From the NCBI GenBank assembly GCA_965229565.1, contig OZ245888.1, forward strand, positions 620,001 through 684,000: DNA of 64,000 bases, written 5' to 3'. Shown here in pieces: positions 62,850 through 64,000 of this stretch. The translations under genes were made by a program, and so were the position numbers. Numbering within the stretch: position 1 is the stretch's first letter; each line of letters starts with the position of its first letter. The notes under the pieces were generated by a model that saw nothing but the letters and a program-made list of their open reading frames with translations, was not told where the DNA came from and did not search any database. Source of the stretch: JANQNX01 sp040217095. Lineage in GTDB: Bacteria; Pseudomonadota; Gammaproteobacteria; Eutrophobiales; Eutrophobiaceae.

Positions 62850-64000
62850 ATGGAATTCAGTCGTTACCTTAAAAGGAGTCTTATTGTTTTCACGATTGCT
62901 GCCGGTAGTTTCAGCACGGCAATCCTTGCCGAAACGCCTGCCAGCGAAGAGGCCAATTCCGCAGTGTTGTCACAGGTCAACGTGGTCGGTAATCCCTCGG
63001 CCGTATATAGCATCCCGGGCTCGGCGCACTATGTGGATGTAGAACAGATCCGGGACTTTTCCTACGATGACATTAACCGTGCTTTAAGAAGAGTGCCTGG
63101 CGTGAATGTGCGCGAGGAAGACGGTTACGGGTTATTTCCGAATATCAGTTTGAGGGGAGTAGATACCAGCCGTAGTGCCAAGGTAACGTTGATGGAAGAT
63201 GGCATCCTCGCTGCCCCCGCCCCGTATGCGGCGCCTTCTGCCTATTACTCGCCAACGACAGGTCGCATGTCCGGGTTAGAGGTCCTGAAAGGCACCAGCC
63301 AGGTAAGATATGGGCCACATACAACCGGTGGCGCCATCAACTATTTGTCTACACCAATTCCAACCAGTGAAAGAATATTTTTCCGCGGCCAGTACGGTTC
63401 AGATAACGAGTATCGCGGTCACATGATATTTGGCAATACACTGGATACAGACGCGGGGAAGGTTGGTTTCGTATTTGAGGGCTATGTTCGTGAGACAGAT
63501 GGTTTTAAAACTATCGATGCCGCACCGGGTTTTAACAACACGGACCAGACCGGTTTTTATAACCTGGAGCCGATGATCAAACTGGCGTGGGAGCCTGAAT
63601 CCAGTGTCTATCAACGCTTTGAAATTAAGTACGGCTTTACCGACAAGGAGGCCGATGAAACCTACCTTGGATTGAGTACGGCGGATTTCCGTGCTGACCC
63701 GTTTCGTCGTTACTCGGTATCGCGTTTCGACAACATTGATACGGAGCAGCATCGTAGCTATCTACGACACTTTATTTCACCCACGGATGACATAGATATT
63801 GTAACGACCGTGTACTTCAACAAGTTCGCCCGAAACTGGTACAAGCTCAATGATATTCGAGCAGCTGGAGGTGGCCTGGGTGCAAATCTCAGTTTATCCG
63901 AGGCGCTAGCAGGCGCATCGGGTGGCCAGGGCCTGGCCTGTTTAAAAGGTAATCTCGCATGTGGTCTGCGCGTACGCGCAAACAATCGAGAGTACTACTC
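62850..64000 (+). CDS. FecA-like TonB-dependent siderophore receptor, 5' part (3' end outside window)
   Basis: At least 383 aa, open to the window end. Signal peptide MEFSRYLKRSLIVFT... ending near ILA; TonB-box-like stretch AVLSQVNVVG; plug with RALRRVPGVNVREEDGYG, ISLRGVDTSRSAKVTLMEDG, GLEVLKGTSQVRYGPHTTGGAINYLST, the FecA-type sequence. No N-terminal signalling domain, so it is not the FecR/FecI regulatory type. The Fur box upstream suggests iron repression. The substrate is probably a ferric chelate. Confidence 0.9.
   Translation, partial: MEFSRYLKRSLIVFTIAAGSFSTAILAETPASEEANSAVLSQVNVVGNPSAVYSIPGSAHYVDVEQIRDFSYDDINRALRRVPGVNVREEDGYGLFPNISLRGVDTSRSAKVTLMEDGILAAPAPYAAPSAYYSPTTGRMSGLEVLKGTSQVRYGPHTTGGAINYLSTPIPTSERIFFRGQYGSDNEYRGHMIFGNTLDTDAGKVGFVFEGYVRETDGFKTIDAAPGFNNTDQTGFYNLEPMIKLAWEPESSVYQRFEIKYGFTDKEADETYLGLSTADFRADPFRRYSVSRFDNIDTEQHRSYLRHFISPTDDIDIVTTVYFNKFARNWYKLNDIRAAGGGLGANLSLSEALAGASGGQGLACLKGNLACGLRVRANNREYY

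Noticed and set aside
1..64000. CRISPR array, prophage, transposase, tRNA or rRNA
   Set aside because: Read for them and found none; the only repeats are the inverted-repeat element, the tandem pair and short palindromes.

Overview
The window is a stretch of gammaproteobacterial chromosome, almost entirely single-copy housekeeping genes. Gene order repeatedly matches blocks known from Pseudomonas and its relatives: algC-argB and pyrE-crc-like; yggT-proC-yggS-pilT-pilU; gshB-tonB-yqgE-ruvX-pyrR-pyrB-pyrC'; hemCDXY; engB / cytochrome c4-dsbA-diguanylate cyclase. A class I phosphoribulokinase, cytochromes c4 and c5 and a PQQ precursor peptide suggest a respiring environmental bacterium, possibly autotrophic or using PQQ dehydrogenases. 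I cannot name a genus. I saw no tRNA, rRNA, CRISPR, transposase or phage gene.

Layout. 1-5.3 kb: 3' end of a phosphomannomutase/phosphoglucomutase, argB, slmA, a small periplasmic protein, pyrE, and a Crc-like nuclease. 5.35-5.9 kb: a 445-bp non-coding element with long inverted terminal repeats. 5.9-11.6 kb: yggT-proC-yggS, then divergently pilT, pilU and a third retraction-type ATPase. 11.8-17.3 kb: TonB receptor, PilZ protein, PhoX-like protein and Na/Pi cotransporter. 17.3-24.7 kb: leftward cluster of gshB, tonB and a tightly overlapping yqgE-ruvX-pyrR-pyrB-pyrC'-pyrK-like-trmB-like operon. 24.8-28.8 kb: hemC-hemD-hemX-hemY. 28.8-31.5 kb: ferredoxin-type reductase, ParA-like ATPase and phosphoribulokinase. 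31.6-40.9 kb: msbA, then a tgpA/DUF58/moxR cluster, pmbA and uvrD. 40.9-41.3 kb: a tandem repeat of about 140 bp. 41.3-49.0 kb: TRAP binding protein, cytochrome c5, HDOD protein, NAD-dependent epimerase-like and amidotransferase pair, purK-purE and photolyase. 49.0-49.3 kb: a stand-alone 24-codon pqqA. 49.3-61.8 kb: diguanylate cyclase, dsbA, cytochrome c4, engB, M48 protease, nuclease, rpmE, exonuclease III, prlC, and a GIDE-domain/LemA pair. 61.9-64 kb: an iron cluster of bfr, bfd and a FecA-like receptor, cut by the window end, each preceded by a Fur-box-like sequence.

The most interesting items are not ordinary genes: the orphan pqqA with a -24/-12 promoter-like sequence; the inverted-repeat element at 5346-5790; three exact TTATNCACA DnaA boxes in the 425-bp gap at 53262-53686; and the tandem repeat at 40979-41284. 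Among proteins, the third PilT/PilU ATPase, the Crc-like protein that keeps nuclease residues, and the dihydroorotase-like protein lacking its metal-binding histidines deserve attention.
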